Below, piece after piece: positions 54,606 through 62,933 of a stretch of 64,000 nt of DNA. The stretch lies in assembly GCA_010671905.1 (NCBI GenBank), contig JAAHII010000001.1, positions 3,658,001-3,722,000 on the forward strand, read 5' to 3'. This DNA is from Leptolyngbya sp. SIOISBB. Its GTDB lineage: Bacteria > Cyanobacteriota > Cyanobacteriia > Phormidesmidales > Phormidesmidaceae. The translations under genes were made by a program, and so were the position numbers. The notes under the pieces were generated by a model. That model was not told the origin of the DNA. It searched no databases and worked only from the letters and a program-made list of their open reading frames with translations. Position 1 is the stretch's first letter. Every line of letters begins with the position of its first letter.

Positions 54606-54668
54606 TTCTCACGGGATGACGCAACAGTAGTGGGCAAGCTTTAAAAACAAGATGACAGTCGATATTTT

Positions 54669-54682
54669 AGTACATCTGTATG
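54669..54682. promoter_or_regulatory. Candidate LexA (SOS) box before recA
   Basis: AGTACATCTGTATG fits the published cyanobacterial LexA pattern RGTAC-N3-DGTWCB at all but one position. A -10-like TATGAT follows at 54683-54688, and recA starts at 54766. The site lies in the 160-base spacer shared with xseA. Binding is not shown. Confidence 0.55.
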
Positions 54683-54765
54683 TATGATTGAAAGGATGAA
54701 AATAGCAAAATTGTCGTTAGACTAATCGTTAACTTTGCTCAGCACTCTGCGACCTAAGGGACTGT

Positions 54766-55833
54766 ATGGCTAAGACTACCACTGGTAACTCCGAGAAAGA
54801 TAAAGCCCTAAATATGGTGCTCACTCAAATTGAGCGCAATTTTGGCAAAGGCTCCATCATGAAGCTGGGCGATGCTAGCCGGATGAAAGTGGCGACTGTG
54901 CCCACTGGAGCCCTGACGCTAGATATGGCGCTAGGCGGTGGATTGCCCAAAGGCCGAGTGATTGAAATCTACGGGCCAGAAAGCTCGGGTAAAACGACGT
55001 TGGCGCTGCATGCCCTGGCGGAAGTACAAAAGCAAGGGGGCACTGCGGCCTTTGTCGATGCCGAACACGCTCTTGATCCGGTCTATGCCGAAGCGTTAGG
55101 GGTCGATATTGAAGAGCTGCTGGTCTCGCAACCCGACACCGGGGAAGCCGCTTTAGAAATTGTGGATCAGCTGGTGCGATCATCCGCGATCGACATTGTG
55201 GTGGTGGATTCCGTCGCCGCCCTCGTCCCCCGTGCGGAAATTGAAGGGGAAATGGGGGATGCCCACGTCGGTTTGCAGGCTCGCTTGATGAGCCAAGCCC
55301 TGCGGAAGATCACCGGCAACATCGGTAAATCGGGCTGTACTGTCATTTTCCTCAATCAGCTCCGTCTCAAGATCGGTGTTGTCTACGGCAACCCAGAAAC
55401 CACAACAGGCGGTAACGCGCTGAAGTTTTACGCCTCAGTGCGGCTAGATATTCGCCGGATTCAAACTTTGAAAAAGGGGACAGAAGAATACGGGATTCGC
55501 GCCAAGGTCAAAGTGGCAAAAAATAAAGTTGCTCCACCTTTCCGTATTGCCGAATTTGATGTGATTTTTGGTCAGGGGATTTCGAGCTTAGGCTGTATTG
55601 TTGACCTCGCTGAAAAGCACGACATCATTGTGCGCAAAGGCGCTTGGTATAGCTACAACGGCGAAAACATCAGCCAAGGCCGCGACAACGCCATCAAGCT
55701 GCTGCAAGAGAAGCCCGAACTAGCCTTGGAAATTGAGAACAAGGTGAAGCAGAAGCTAGAAATTGGCGAGTTTGCTGAAGCCAATGGCAAAGGTGACAAT
55801 GACGACTTTGATGATATGCCTGACGACGATTAG
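54766..55833 (+). CDS. recA: Recombinase A
   Basis: The 355-residue recombinase has the Walker A motif [12 protein letters not shown] (about 65-76), the conserved [10 protein letters not shown] and [21 protein letters not shown] (Walker B) and the L2 region [20 protein letters not shown]. It catalyses strand exchange and activates LexA cleavage. The C-terminus is acidic ([13 protein letters not shown]), as usual. Start [13 protein letters not shown] is standard. Confidence 0.98.
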   Translation: MAKTTTGNSEKDKALNMVLTQIERNFGKGSIMKLGDASRMKVATVPTGALTLDMALGGGLPKGRVIEIYGPESSGKTTLALHALAEVQKQGGTAAFVDAEHALDPVYAEALGVDIEELLVSQPDTGEAALEIVDQLVRSSAIDIVVVDSVAALVPRAEIEGEMGDAHVGLQARLMSQALRKITGNIGKSGCTVIFLNQLRLKIGVVYGNPETTTGGNALKFYASVRLDIRRIQTLKKGTEEYGIRAKVKVAKNKVAPPFRIAEFDVIFGQGISSLGCIVDLAEKHDIIVRKGAWYSYNGENISQGRDNAIKLLQEKPELALEIENKVKQKLEIGEFAEANGKGDNDDFDDMPDDD

Positions 55834-56263
55834 GGGCGATATGCCGTCGAAGCTCTGGCTTTAGTGGTTGCGCCATTGAATCACGGATCGGCGGATCGAC
55901 TTCTGAGCAATCTACTCGTTTTGCTTGGGACTGAGCTGGCTCGGTTGTCCTACTGATCTTTGAGCTGTGATGGGGAGCGATCGCGCTTAACCGCTTCAAA
56001 CCATGAGGTGGATTTGCTGCATTGGTCCACCTATCTCGCTGCCAGTTTGCCGCTCGGCTAGACCGCGTCGCTATCCGAGAAATCCACCAAGATGTGATGT
56101 CGTTGCGGGCAAGTTTCGCTCGGTTTCAATATGAATTATCAGGGACGCTTGCTCTCTACAGTCCTTGAAAAATGAAGCTTTAGGCTTTTCCTCTTTGGGC
56201 GTAATATGAACTGGAGGAAGCAACTTTACATCTCTGCAAGATTAGCAACTGTTTTTAACTACC
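55834..56263. other. Intergenic region between recA and chlM
   Basis: About 430 bases with no credible gene; several short frames run through it on the minus strand without features. The last 100 bases must include the chlM promoter. Confidence 0.35.
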
Positions 56264-56950
56264 ATGACCAATGCTGTCGACGATAAGTCCATCGTTCGCG
56301 AATATTTCAACGCTACGGGGTTTGACCGGTGGCGCCGTATCTACGGCAATGGTGAAGTCAATAAGGTGCAGCGCGATATCCGCGAAGGTCATCAGCTAAC
56401 TATCGATACGGTCATGTCTTGGTTAGAGGCTGATGGCAATGTCAAGGGCTTATCGATCTGTGATGCCGGATGTGGCGTCGGCAGTCTCAGCATTCCGTTG
56501 GCCCAAGCAGGGGCGCTGGTGAGTGCCAGCGATATCTCTCAAAAAATGGTGAGCGAAGCTTATCAGCGATCTCGGGTGGCCCTCCCAACGGGTCCATTGC
56601 CCGTTTTCTGCACATCGGATTTAGAATCGCTCATGGGCTGGCATCACACCGTGATTTGTTTGGATGTGCTGATTCATTACCCGCAAGACAAAGCCGCCGA
56701 TATGATTGAACATCTCAGTTCTCTGGCGGAGTCTCGGCTCATTCTCAGCTTTGCCCCCAAAACAGTTTTTTATAGTGCTCTGAAGAAAGTCGGCAGCTTT
56801 TTCCCTGGACCCAGTAAAGCGACTCGGGCCTATCTCCATGCGGAGAAGGATATCGTCAACATTCTGGAATCTTTGGGCTGGAAGATTGAACGGAAAGCGA
56901 TGAATAAGACCCAGTTCTACTTTTCGCGGTTAATTGAGGCCGTTCGTTAG
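56264..56950 (+). CDS. chlM: Magnesium-protoporphyrin IX methyltransferase
   Basis: The 228-residue enzyme moves a methyl from SAM to the 13-propionate of Mg-protoporphyrin IX, a committed step of chlorophyll synthesis. It starts DKSIVREYFNATGFDRWRRIYG, the ChlM/BchM signature, and has motif I LSICDAGCGVGSLSIPLA (about 63-80). LDVLIHYPQDKAADMIEHL and the tail KTQFYFSRLIEAVR follow. It is a lone gene; no other chlorophyll gene adjoins it. Confidence 0.95.
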   Translation: MTNAVDDKSIVREYFNATGFDRWRRIYGNGEVNKVQRDIREGHQLTIDTVMSWLEADGNVKGLSICDAGCGVGSLSIPLAQAGALVSASDISQKMVSEAYQRSRVALPTGPLPVFCTSDLESLMGWHHTVICLDVLIHYPQDKAADMIEHLSSLAESRLILSFAPKTVFYSALKKVGSFFPGPSKATRAYLHAEKDIVNILESLGWKIERKAMNKTQFYFSRLIEAVR

Positions 56951-56978
56951 CGAGTGAATGCACGCTGTTATGGCTGCT

Positions 56979-57079
56979 ATAGCGATCCTGCGTGACCGTG
57001 AAGAGTCTTATGGTCATCGTCTTGTTGGCACACGGGCATCTTGCCCGTTTTACCTTCATGAATCAATTCGGATCGCTAT
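56979..57079. repeat. Nested palindromic repeat element
   Basis: Outer arms ATAGCGATCC (56979-56988) and GGATCGCTAT (57070-57079) are exact complements. Inside, ACGGGCATCTTGCCCGT (57032-57048) is a second palindrome whose core equals the one at 35847-35863. The inner palindrome is followed by TTTT, so it may also terminate chlM. Confidence 0.65.
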
Positions 57080-57206
57080 CTGCGGCATCTACTGGGTGGC
57101 GGCGTGGTGTTGCCTGGATGCCCGTCAGTAAAACTTAAAAGCATTACTGCTGGCGAGTCTGGCGATGCTGTAACGTTGGGAACCGTTGAGCACAGGAGCA
57201 ATCACT

Positions 57207-59018
57207 ATGAGTCAACGTCGATGGATCAGGAGGTTGTTGATCGGCCTGGGACTCGTGTGCTTACTTGCGTTCGGAGCCTGGTTCCCCGGCATGGGGCGAT
57301 CGCAAACGCCCAGCCACATCGCTATGGGGACCGGAGGGGCCGTTGCCAGCGTCGATGAGCGCGCGACTCAAATCGGCCTAGAGGTTTTGCGAACGGGCGG
57401 CAATGCCGTTGACGCTGCGGTCGCCACAGCAGCGGCTTTGGGCGTCACTGATCCCTTCTCAGCAGGCATTGGGGGCGGTGGCTTTATGCTGATTTACCGT
57501 CCTGAAAGCGATACCGTCATCACGCTAGATGGCCGAGAGGAGGCCCCGGCAACGGTGAAGCCTGATTTGTTTCGCGATCCCGATAGCGATGCGGGTGAAA
57601 ATTTGCCCTTTTTTCCTAATCGCATCTCCAGTGGGCTCGCCGTCGGAGTGCCGGGGACGCCACTGAACTGGGCGACAGCTCTAGAACGGTATGGAACGCG
57701 ATCGCTCGCCGACAGTCTCGAACCGGCTATTGCCTTGGCTGAATCGGGCTTTACGGTGGATGAAACCTTTGCCAGTCAGATTGAACGCAATCAGGAACGG
57801 TTTGCTGCATTTACCAGCACTCGCGACCTTTACCTACCAGAGGGCGACGTGCCTCCGGTAGGGAGCCAGTTTCGCAACCCTGACATCGCTGCAACTTATC
57901 GCCGCTTGGCCACCGAGGGCGTCAATGATTTTTATCGAGGGGAGATTGCTCAAGCCATTGCCCAAACCGTGCAAGCGCCTCCTGTCGTTGAGGTACCGCC
58001 CTTCACAGTGTGGCCAGGAGACATGACCACCGGGGATCTAGACCGTTACGAAGTGCGGGTGCGTCTCCCCGTTAAAAGCATCTATCGAGGTTATCAAATC
58101 TATGGCATGGGGTTGCCCAGCAGTGGTGGCATCACCGTGGCGCAAACCTTGAAGTTACTGGAAGGCTTTGACCTTGGGGAGATGGAACCGGCCGCCGCAT
58201 TGCACTGGCTGATTGAGGCGGAGCGGTTAGCCTTCAGCGATCGCAATGCCTATCTAGGCGATCCTGAATATGTGGATGCGCCGTTGGCGGGTTTGTTGAA
58301 CGACGACTACCTGGCTGAACGGCGATCGCAGTTGCCGTCCACTGCCCCTGTTGATGTCGCTAACTTTCGAGCGATCGCGGGGAATCCCCTGCCTTATCAG
58401 CGAGATCCCAGTCCCAGCTTGACCCAGCCTCCTGAAGTGTCGCAAACCTATGAACCAGGGGGTATCTCCACGACCCATCTCACGGTGGTGGATGGTGACG
58501 GCATGGCCGTGTCCTACACCCTTACGCTGGAATCAACGGGTGGTTCGGGCATCGTCGTCCCAGGCTACGGCTTCATTTTGAACAATGAACTGACCGACTT
58601 TAATCTAGATGTGCCCCATCCCAATGTGCCAGAAGCGGGCAAGCGCCCCCGCAGCAGCATGGCCCCGACCATCGCCTTGGCTCCGGATGGGAGCCTGTTG
58701 GCGTTTGGGTCCCCGGGCGGCTCAACTATCATCACGACGGTTTTGAATATTGCGGTCAATCTGATCGACTTTGACTTTGGCCTGGATGAAGCGATCGCGG
58801 CTCCCCGCTTGTCACAACGCAACAGTGGCATCACTTTGGTAGATCAAGGCTTTGAGCTGACCGAACTTGGCAGTAGTCTATTGTCCCAGGGCCATCAATT
58901 GACTACTGCCAAGGAAATTGGCGCTGCAACCGGCATTATTGTCAATTCAGAGGGGATGGCCATGGCGGTAGCAGAACCGGTACGACGCGGAGGTGGCAGT
59001 GCGTTAGCCTTGCCGTAA
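57207..59018 (+). CDS. ggt: Gamma-glutamyltransferase
   Basis: ATG 57207 (MSQRRWIRRLLIGLG) gives 603 residues starting with a signal/membrane segment (about 6-28). An Ntn-hydrolase, it self-cleaves before the Thr of GGISTTHLTVVDGDG (Thr about 420), the new N-terminal nucleophile. SGGITVAQTLKLLEG, SGIVVPGYGFILNNELTDF and FGSPGGSTIITTVL are typical. It transfers or hydrolyses gamma-glutamyl groups of glutathione outside the cytoplasm. It lies 126 bases before the Hlip gene. Confidence 0.93.
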   Translation: MSQRRWIRRLLIGLGLVCLLAFGAWFPGMGRSQTPSHIAMGTGGAVASVDERATQIGLEVLRTGGNAVDAAVATAAALGVTDPFSAGIGGGGFMLIYRPESDTVITLDGREEAPATVKPDLFRDPDSDAGENLPFFPNRISSGLAVGVPGTPLNWATALERYGTRSLADSLEPAIALAESGFTVDETFASQIERNQERFAAFTSTRDLYLPEGDVPPVGSQFRNPDIAATYRRLATEGVNDFYRGEIAQAIAQTVQAPPVVEVPPFTVWPGDMTTGDLDRYEVRVRLPVKSIYRGYQIYGMGLPSSGGITVAQTLKLLEGFDLGEMEPAAALHWLIEAERLAFSDRNAYLGDPEYVDAPLAGLLNDDYLAERRSQLPSTAPVDVANFRAIAGNPLPYQRDPSPSLTQPPEVSQTYEPGGISTTHLTVVDGDGMAVSYTLTLESTGGSGIVVPGYGFILNNELTDFNLDVPHPNVPEAGKRPRSSMAPTIALAPDGSLLAFGSPGGSTIITTVLNIAVNLIDFDFGLDEAIAAPRLSQRNSGITLVDQGFELTELGSSLLSQGHQLTTAKEIGAATGIIVNSEGMAMAVAEPVRRGGGSALALP

Positions 59019-59078
59019 AAGGGTTTCTCTACCAAAAGAAAGAATATTGAAGAAATATTGCAATTCTTTCGAGAAATG

Positions 59079-59094
59079 GTTTACATTTGTAAAC
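59079..59094. promoter_or_regulatory. Candidate regulatory palindrome upstream of the Hlip gene
   Basis: GTTTACATTTGTAAAC has exact 7-base arms (GTTTACA/TGTAAAC) around TT. It lies 50 bases before the Hlip start and shares TTTACA with the published HLR1 element (RpaB site), though the second half is inverted, not direct. A light- or stress-responsive site is a guess. Confidence 0.4.
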
Positions 59095-59144
59095 AAGAAG
59101 CTCGTAAGGCTTTTCACTCCCTTAAAGCAATAGAGGTTTTTGAC

Positions 59145-59288
59145 ATGACTGAAGAGCAAGGAAAGTTTGGTTTTACTGAGATTGCCGAGAACTGGAATGG
59201 CCGTTTGGCAATGCTCGGATTTGTGATCGGAATCGCCACTGAAGTCATCACTGGCCAGGGCATCTTGGCTCAGCTGGGTCTGATGTAA
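59145..59288 (+). CDS. High-light-inducible protein (Hlip/Scp)
   Basis: ATG 59145 gives a 47-residue one-helix protein. [25 protein letters not shown] (about 15-39) is the Hlip/CAB motif, with the Glu-Asn-Arg chlorophyll-binding residues (ExxNxR) on one helix. These proteins bind chlorophyll and carotenoid to protect the photosystems and escort pigment under light stress. A strong terminator follows at 59383-59413. Confidence 0.92.
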   Translation: MTEEQGKFGFTEIAENWNGRLAMLGFVIGIATEVITGQGILAQLGLM

Positions 59289-59382
59289 TCATGACAGTTT
59301 GGTTTTAGCATCGTGTTCCTGAGGTTTTAAGGGATATCGGTTCTAAATTTTCTGGAGACCATGTCTCCCCATTAGAGGTTCT

Positions 59383-59413
59383 AAGGGCAAGTACAACGTA
59401 CTTGCCCTTTTTT
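59383..59413 (+). terminator. Strong Rho-independent terminator
   Basis: AAGGGCAAGTAC (59383-59394) pairs perfectly with GTACTTGCCCTT (59398-59409) around AAC; four Ts follow. It is placed 95 bases after the Hlip stop. Confidence 0.85.
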
Positions 59414-59705
59414 GTATCGATCTTCAGAAGCAGTGTTGGGCGTCCACAGACCCCGAGGTCAGGGACACTAGGCGCGTAGCGACTTTTTGTTGGCTGAAAG
59501 TGCCCCGACCGGTCGATTGCCCCTGGCGTGTTCAGCGTTGGTACATGGTACTGACTGTAGAGTTGGGGGATTCAACATCAGTAATTGAATCCCAGGGGCT
59601 TATAAGCAGTCCTGCTGGCTGAATCTTGACGGCTGCTACCCGTTGTCAGCGTCTTCACTTGAGTACCCTGATAGGGTAAGCACAGTTGGGCGATCGCCCG
59701 CTCAG
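59414..59705. other. Intergenic region before glutaminase
   Basis: About 290 bases between the Hlip terminator and the glutaminase start. No gene or repeat copy; it must include the glutaminase promoter. Confidence 0.35.
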
Positions 59706-60734
59706 ATGCAATTGCTTAAAGGGATGGGAAACGTGGGGCCACCGATTCAATCTTTTTTGGAATCGCTGTATGAAGCATATCGCAGTTTGAATGCGGGACA
59801 GGTGGCTAGCTATATTCCAGAACTGGCCAAGGCGGATGCCAGCCAGTTTGCCATCAGTGTCGTCACCCTGGATGGCCGCGTCTTTCAAGTCGGTGATTGC
59901 CAACAAGAATTCACCATTCAGTCCATTTCCAAAGTGTTTGCCTATGGTATGGCGCTAGAAGAGTGGGGCCGCGATCGTGTGCTGGAAAAGGTGGGCGTCG
60001 AACCCACTGGCGATCCGTTCAATTCCCACATTCGCTTGGACGAAACCTCGCATCGCCCGGATAATCCAATGGTTAATGCCGGGGCGATCGCTACGACTAG
60101 TCTCGTCAAAGGCAGCAGTCCGACGGAACGGCTCAATCGCTTGCTCGCTATGTTTCGGCGCTATGTTGGCAGAGATGTCTACGTGGATATTTCTACCTTC
60201 TTATCTGAGCGCGCAACGGGACATCGGAATCGGGCGATCGCGCATCTGATGCTCAACTTTGGCATGCTCAACGGCGATATCGAAGAGGCGCTTGACCTAT
60301 ATTTTCAACAATGTGCTCTGCTCGTGACCTGTCAGGATTTGGCGACGATGGCGGCGGCACTGGCTAATCGGGGCCAGCACCCCATCACGGGCGAACGGGT
60401 CTTGCGGGCGGAATATGTGCGCGATGTGCTTAGCGTGATGTACACCTGCGGCATGTATAACTTTGCGGGGGAATGGGCCTTTCGGGTGGGCATTCCGGCG
60501 AAAAGTGGCGTCTCCGGTGGGTTGATTGCCGTCATCCCAAATCAGGCTGGCATTGCCGTCTTTTCGCCCCCGTTAGATGAGAACGGCAACAGCGTTCGCG
60601 GCGTCAAAGTCTTTGAAGCGCTCTCACAAAAATACGGCTTTCACATGTTTGATCTGTCGATGGGCCATTGTCATTTTCATGACAGCCTCTTGTCTGACTC
60701 AGCGGAAAAGTTAGATCAAGAGCAACTGCTATAG
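59706..60734 (+). CDS. glsA: Glutaminase A
   Basis: ATG 59706 gives 342 residues; a TTG at 59643 would add 21. It hydrolyses glutamine to glutamate and ammonia. The serine-dependent beta-lactamase-like active site is [14 protein letters not shown] (SxxK), with [15 protein letters not shown] and [16 protein letters not shown]. The length and motifs match the family closely. It is a lone gene. Confidence 0.94.
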   Translation: MQLLKGMGNVGPPIQSFLESLYEAYRSLNAGQVASYIPELAKADASQFAISVVTLDGRVFQVGDCQQEFTIQSISKVFAYGMALEEWGRDRVLEKVGVEPTGDPFNSHIRLDETSHRPDNPMVNAGAIATTSLVKGSSPTERLNRLLAMFRRYVGRDVYVDISTFLSERATGHRNRAIAHLMLNFGMLNGDIEEALDLYFQQCALLVTCQDLATMAAALANRGQHPITGERVLRAEYVRDVLSVMYTCGMYNFAGEWAFRVGIPAKSGVSGGLIAVIPNQAGIAVFSPPLDENGNSVRGVKVFEALSQKYGFHMFDLSMGHCHFHDSLLSDSAEKLDQEQLL

Positions 60735-60997
60735 CAGAATTCGGAATGCTGAGGTCGGAATTCGGAATTGAAAGATTTGTCAGATGGCGATTACAGCGAT
60801 CTGGAGTAATCTCAACAAACTGCTGATCGCTATAGACCAGTAGCATTTGTGGTCGCGAATACTTTCATGCTTCAAAACTATTGAGCCAACTTCAATATTC
60901 CTATTACTGAGTTATGCAAAATGTGAGAGCCATGCCACCTCAGCAGCAAGCCATGAATGCTTCTGACCTATGCAAGCCATGACCCACAAGGTGATCG
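60735..60997. other. Intergenic region with CTATAG repeats
   Basis: The 263-base gap holds CTATAGC near 60730, GAATTCGGAAT-type short direct repeats (about 60738-60770) and ATCGCTATAG at about 60827-60836, so the ends are weakly inverted. It looks like a degraded intergenic repeat; no gene is seen. Confidence 0.4.
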
Positions 60998-61246
60998 CTA
61001 CGTCGGCACTAACTCACCGGGACGCAGCTTCGACCACTTGCCCATCTCTTGCTTAAAGCTGTCGCAGCCGACGACATCCCATTCCATTTCGATCATGTCG
61101 CCATCTTGGCGGATGTTGACATTGATGGTGGGGTTGTTCGCCTCAAAGTCCGGCGATTCCGTCAGGTTGGGCTGCTGGTGTTGAGTTTCGACCGCGTTGT
61201 AGGTTGAACAGCGATCGACGTAGTGGCAATTCACACAAATGCACAT
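60998..61246 (-). CDS. ycf34: Ycf34 family protein
   Basis: The 82-residue protein starts MCICVNCHYVDRCSTYNAVE, with the four-cysteine pattern conserved in Ycf34; a fifth Cys is at about 60. The protein is found in cyanobacteria and red-algal plastids and has been reported to bind an Fe-S cluster and affect photosynthetic electron transport. It is the only gene between glutaminase and the CCA transferase, on the opposite strand. Confidence 0.9.
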   Translation of the reverse strand: MCICVNCHYVDRCSTYNAVETQHQQPNLTESPDFEANNPTINVNIRQDGDMIEMEWDVVGCDSFKQEMGKWSKLRPGELVPT

Positions 61247-61408
61247 TGGATCTTTTCCGAAGAAACGGCCTACTGTGGAACAAGAGAGTGCTAAGTTTTT
61301 GCTAATCTAGCGCAACTTGCCGACTGACTGCTTTGCGAGTGGGGGGCAATGTTGCAAAATGAAAAGCTGTGTCTTCACCGCTCGTGAACCTCTGAGCCCA
61401 GAAGACTG

Positions 61409-62755
61409 TTGTCTACCCGTTCTCCTTCATTGCAAGCTGTTTCCCTCGATCAATCTCCCTTTGCTGCCGCTGCGCTGTCCGTGAGCTCTGTTTTATCGCC
61501 TCAGACCTGGCCCTTTGAGCTGTCCCTCCTGCCGGAATCGGCGCACCTGGTGGGCGGTAGCGTGCGCGATGCCCTGCTTGGCCGCAAAGCCGATTATTTA
61601 GATTTGGACTTTGTAGTACCTAGCCACGCGGTCGAAACGGCGCGAGCGATCGCCCGTCACTATGACGCCGGGTTTGTGGTGCTAGATCCCCATAATCAGA
61701 TTGCGCGAGTCGTCTTTGAACACGCCACGGTGGATTTTGCTCAGCAGGTAGGCGATAGCCTGGAATCCGATTTGCACCGGCGGGACTTTACCGTCAACGC
61801 GATCGCCTACCATCCCCATACCGAGCAGGTGTTTGATCCGCTGGGGGGCTGTGCCGACCTCGAACGGCGAGTTTTGCGGATGATTGCGGCAGATAACTTG
61901 GCCGATGATCCGCTACGGCTGCTGCGGGCCTATCGCCAAGCAGCGCAACTGAATTTCATGTTGGATGAGCCGACCCGTTCCACCATCCACGAACTTGCGC
62001 CGCTATTGGGCAAGGTAGCAGCAGAACGAGTGCGTGGGGAACTGGATAGCTTATTGAGCAAGCCAGAGGGCACGCCGTTGATGAAACTGGCGTGGGCCGA
62101 CGACGTCCTCGGTACCTGGTTGCCCAATCTGTCTGCGGTACAAATTCAGCAGTTGGTGGCTGTGGATGCGGCGGCCGCGCAACTACAGGAGTATCATCCC
62201 GCGTTTGCCGCCTTGCTCAAGGGCTGGATTAAAGAGCAGACGCCACCGGGCTTTCATCGGAGTTGGTTTAAGGCGGCGAAGCTGAGTCGCATCCTGTCAC
62301 CGAATGGGGCGATCGCTGAGGCCGAACTGACCCACTTTAAATACAGCCGAGCCGAGCAGCAGGCCGTGTTGGCCATTCTCCGGGGTTGGGAACCGCTACA
62401 AGCGATCGCTCAGGGTAACGACTCTCGGCGCCAACAATATGTCCTGTTCAAAACGGTGGGCAACAGCTTTATCGCATTGGCCCTAGTAGCCCTGGCAGAA
62501 GGGAGTCCCTTCCCACTATTGGCAGAGCTGATCGATCGATTTCTTGATCCAGCAGATCCCGTCGCACATCCCCATGCCTTAGTCAGCGGTCGGGATTTAA
62601 TTCAGCAATTGGGTCTACGACCGGGGCCGCATATTGGTCGACTGCTCAGTGAGGCGGAAGTTGCTCACGCAGAGGGCAAAATCACCACCCCCTCAGAAGC
62701 GCTGGAGTGGCTAGCCCTTCAAGCAGATATGCCGTTGGATCATCCTTCTCGATAG
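61409..62755 (+). CDS. cca: CCA tRNA nucleotidyltransferase
   Basis: The 448-residue class II enzyme (TTG start; no better ATG) adds or repairs the 3' CCA of tRNA. The head has HLVGGSVRDALLGRKADYLDLDFVV (about 46-70, GGxVRD and DxD catalytic motif). RRDFTVNAIAYHP and DDPLRLLRAYRQAAQLNF (motif C, B) follow, then helical body and tail. The encoded tRNA-Asp in this window lacks CCA, consistent with a need for it. Confidence 0.93.
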   Translation: MSTRSPSLQAVSLDQSPFAAAALSVSSVLSPQTWPFELSLLPESAHLVGGSVRDALLGRKADYLDLDFVVPSHAVETARAIARHYDAGFVVLDPHNQIARVVFEHATVDFAQQVGDSLESDLHRRDFTVNAIAYHPHTEQVFDPLGGCADLERRVLRMIAADNLADDPLRLLRAYRQAAQLNFMLDEPTRSTIHELAPLLGKVAAERVRGELDSLLSKPEGTPLMKLAWADDVLGTWLPNLSAVQIQQLVAVDAAAAQLQEYHPAFAALLKGWIKEQTPPGFHRSWFKAAKLSRILSPNGAIAEAELTHFKYSRAEQQAVLAILRGWEPLQAIAQGNDSRRQQYVLFKTVGNSFIALALVALAEGSPFPLLAELIDRFLDPADPVAHPHALVSGRDLIQQLGLRPGPHIGRLLSEAEVAHAEGKITTPSEALEWLALQADMPLDHPSR

Positions 62756-62933
62756 GCATGTTTTTAGGTGTGATGGTCTGGGACACTGCACTCAGGTGGG
62801 GGGCCGCAGCCTGGATGCGGGGTTGCTACCAGCAGAGTTCGAGGTGCAGGGTGTAGCGGCACTCTGGGGATTTTAGGGCTCGAAGGGCGTTCTCTCGCGT
62901 GCGTGTCAATTTTGGGCGATCGCCTGTTTGCAG

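Noticed and set aside
57104-57358. Frame overlapping the start of gamma-glutamyltransferase
   Set aside because: It is a shadow of the ggt signal-sequence region in another frame.
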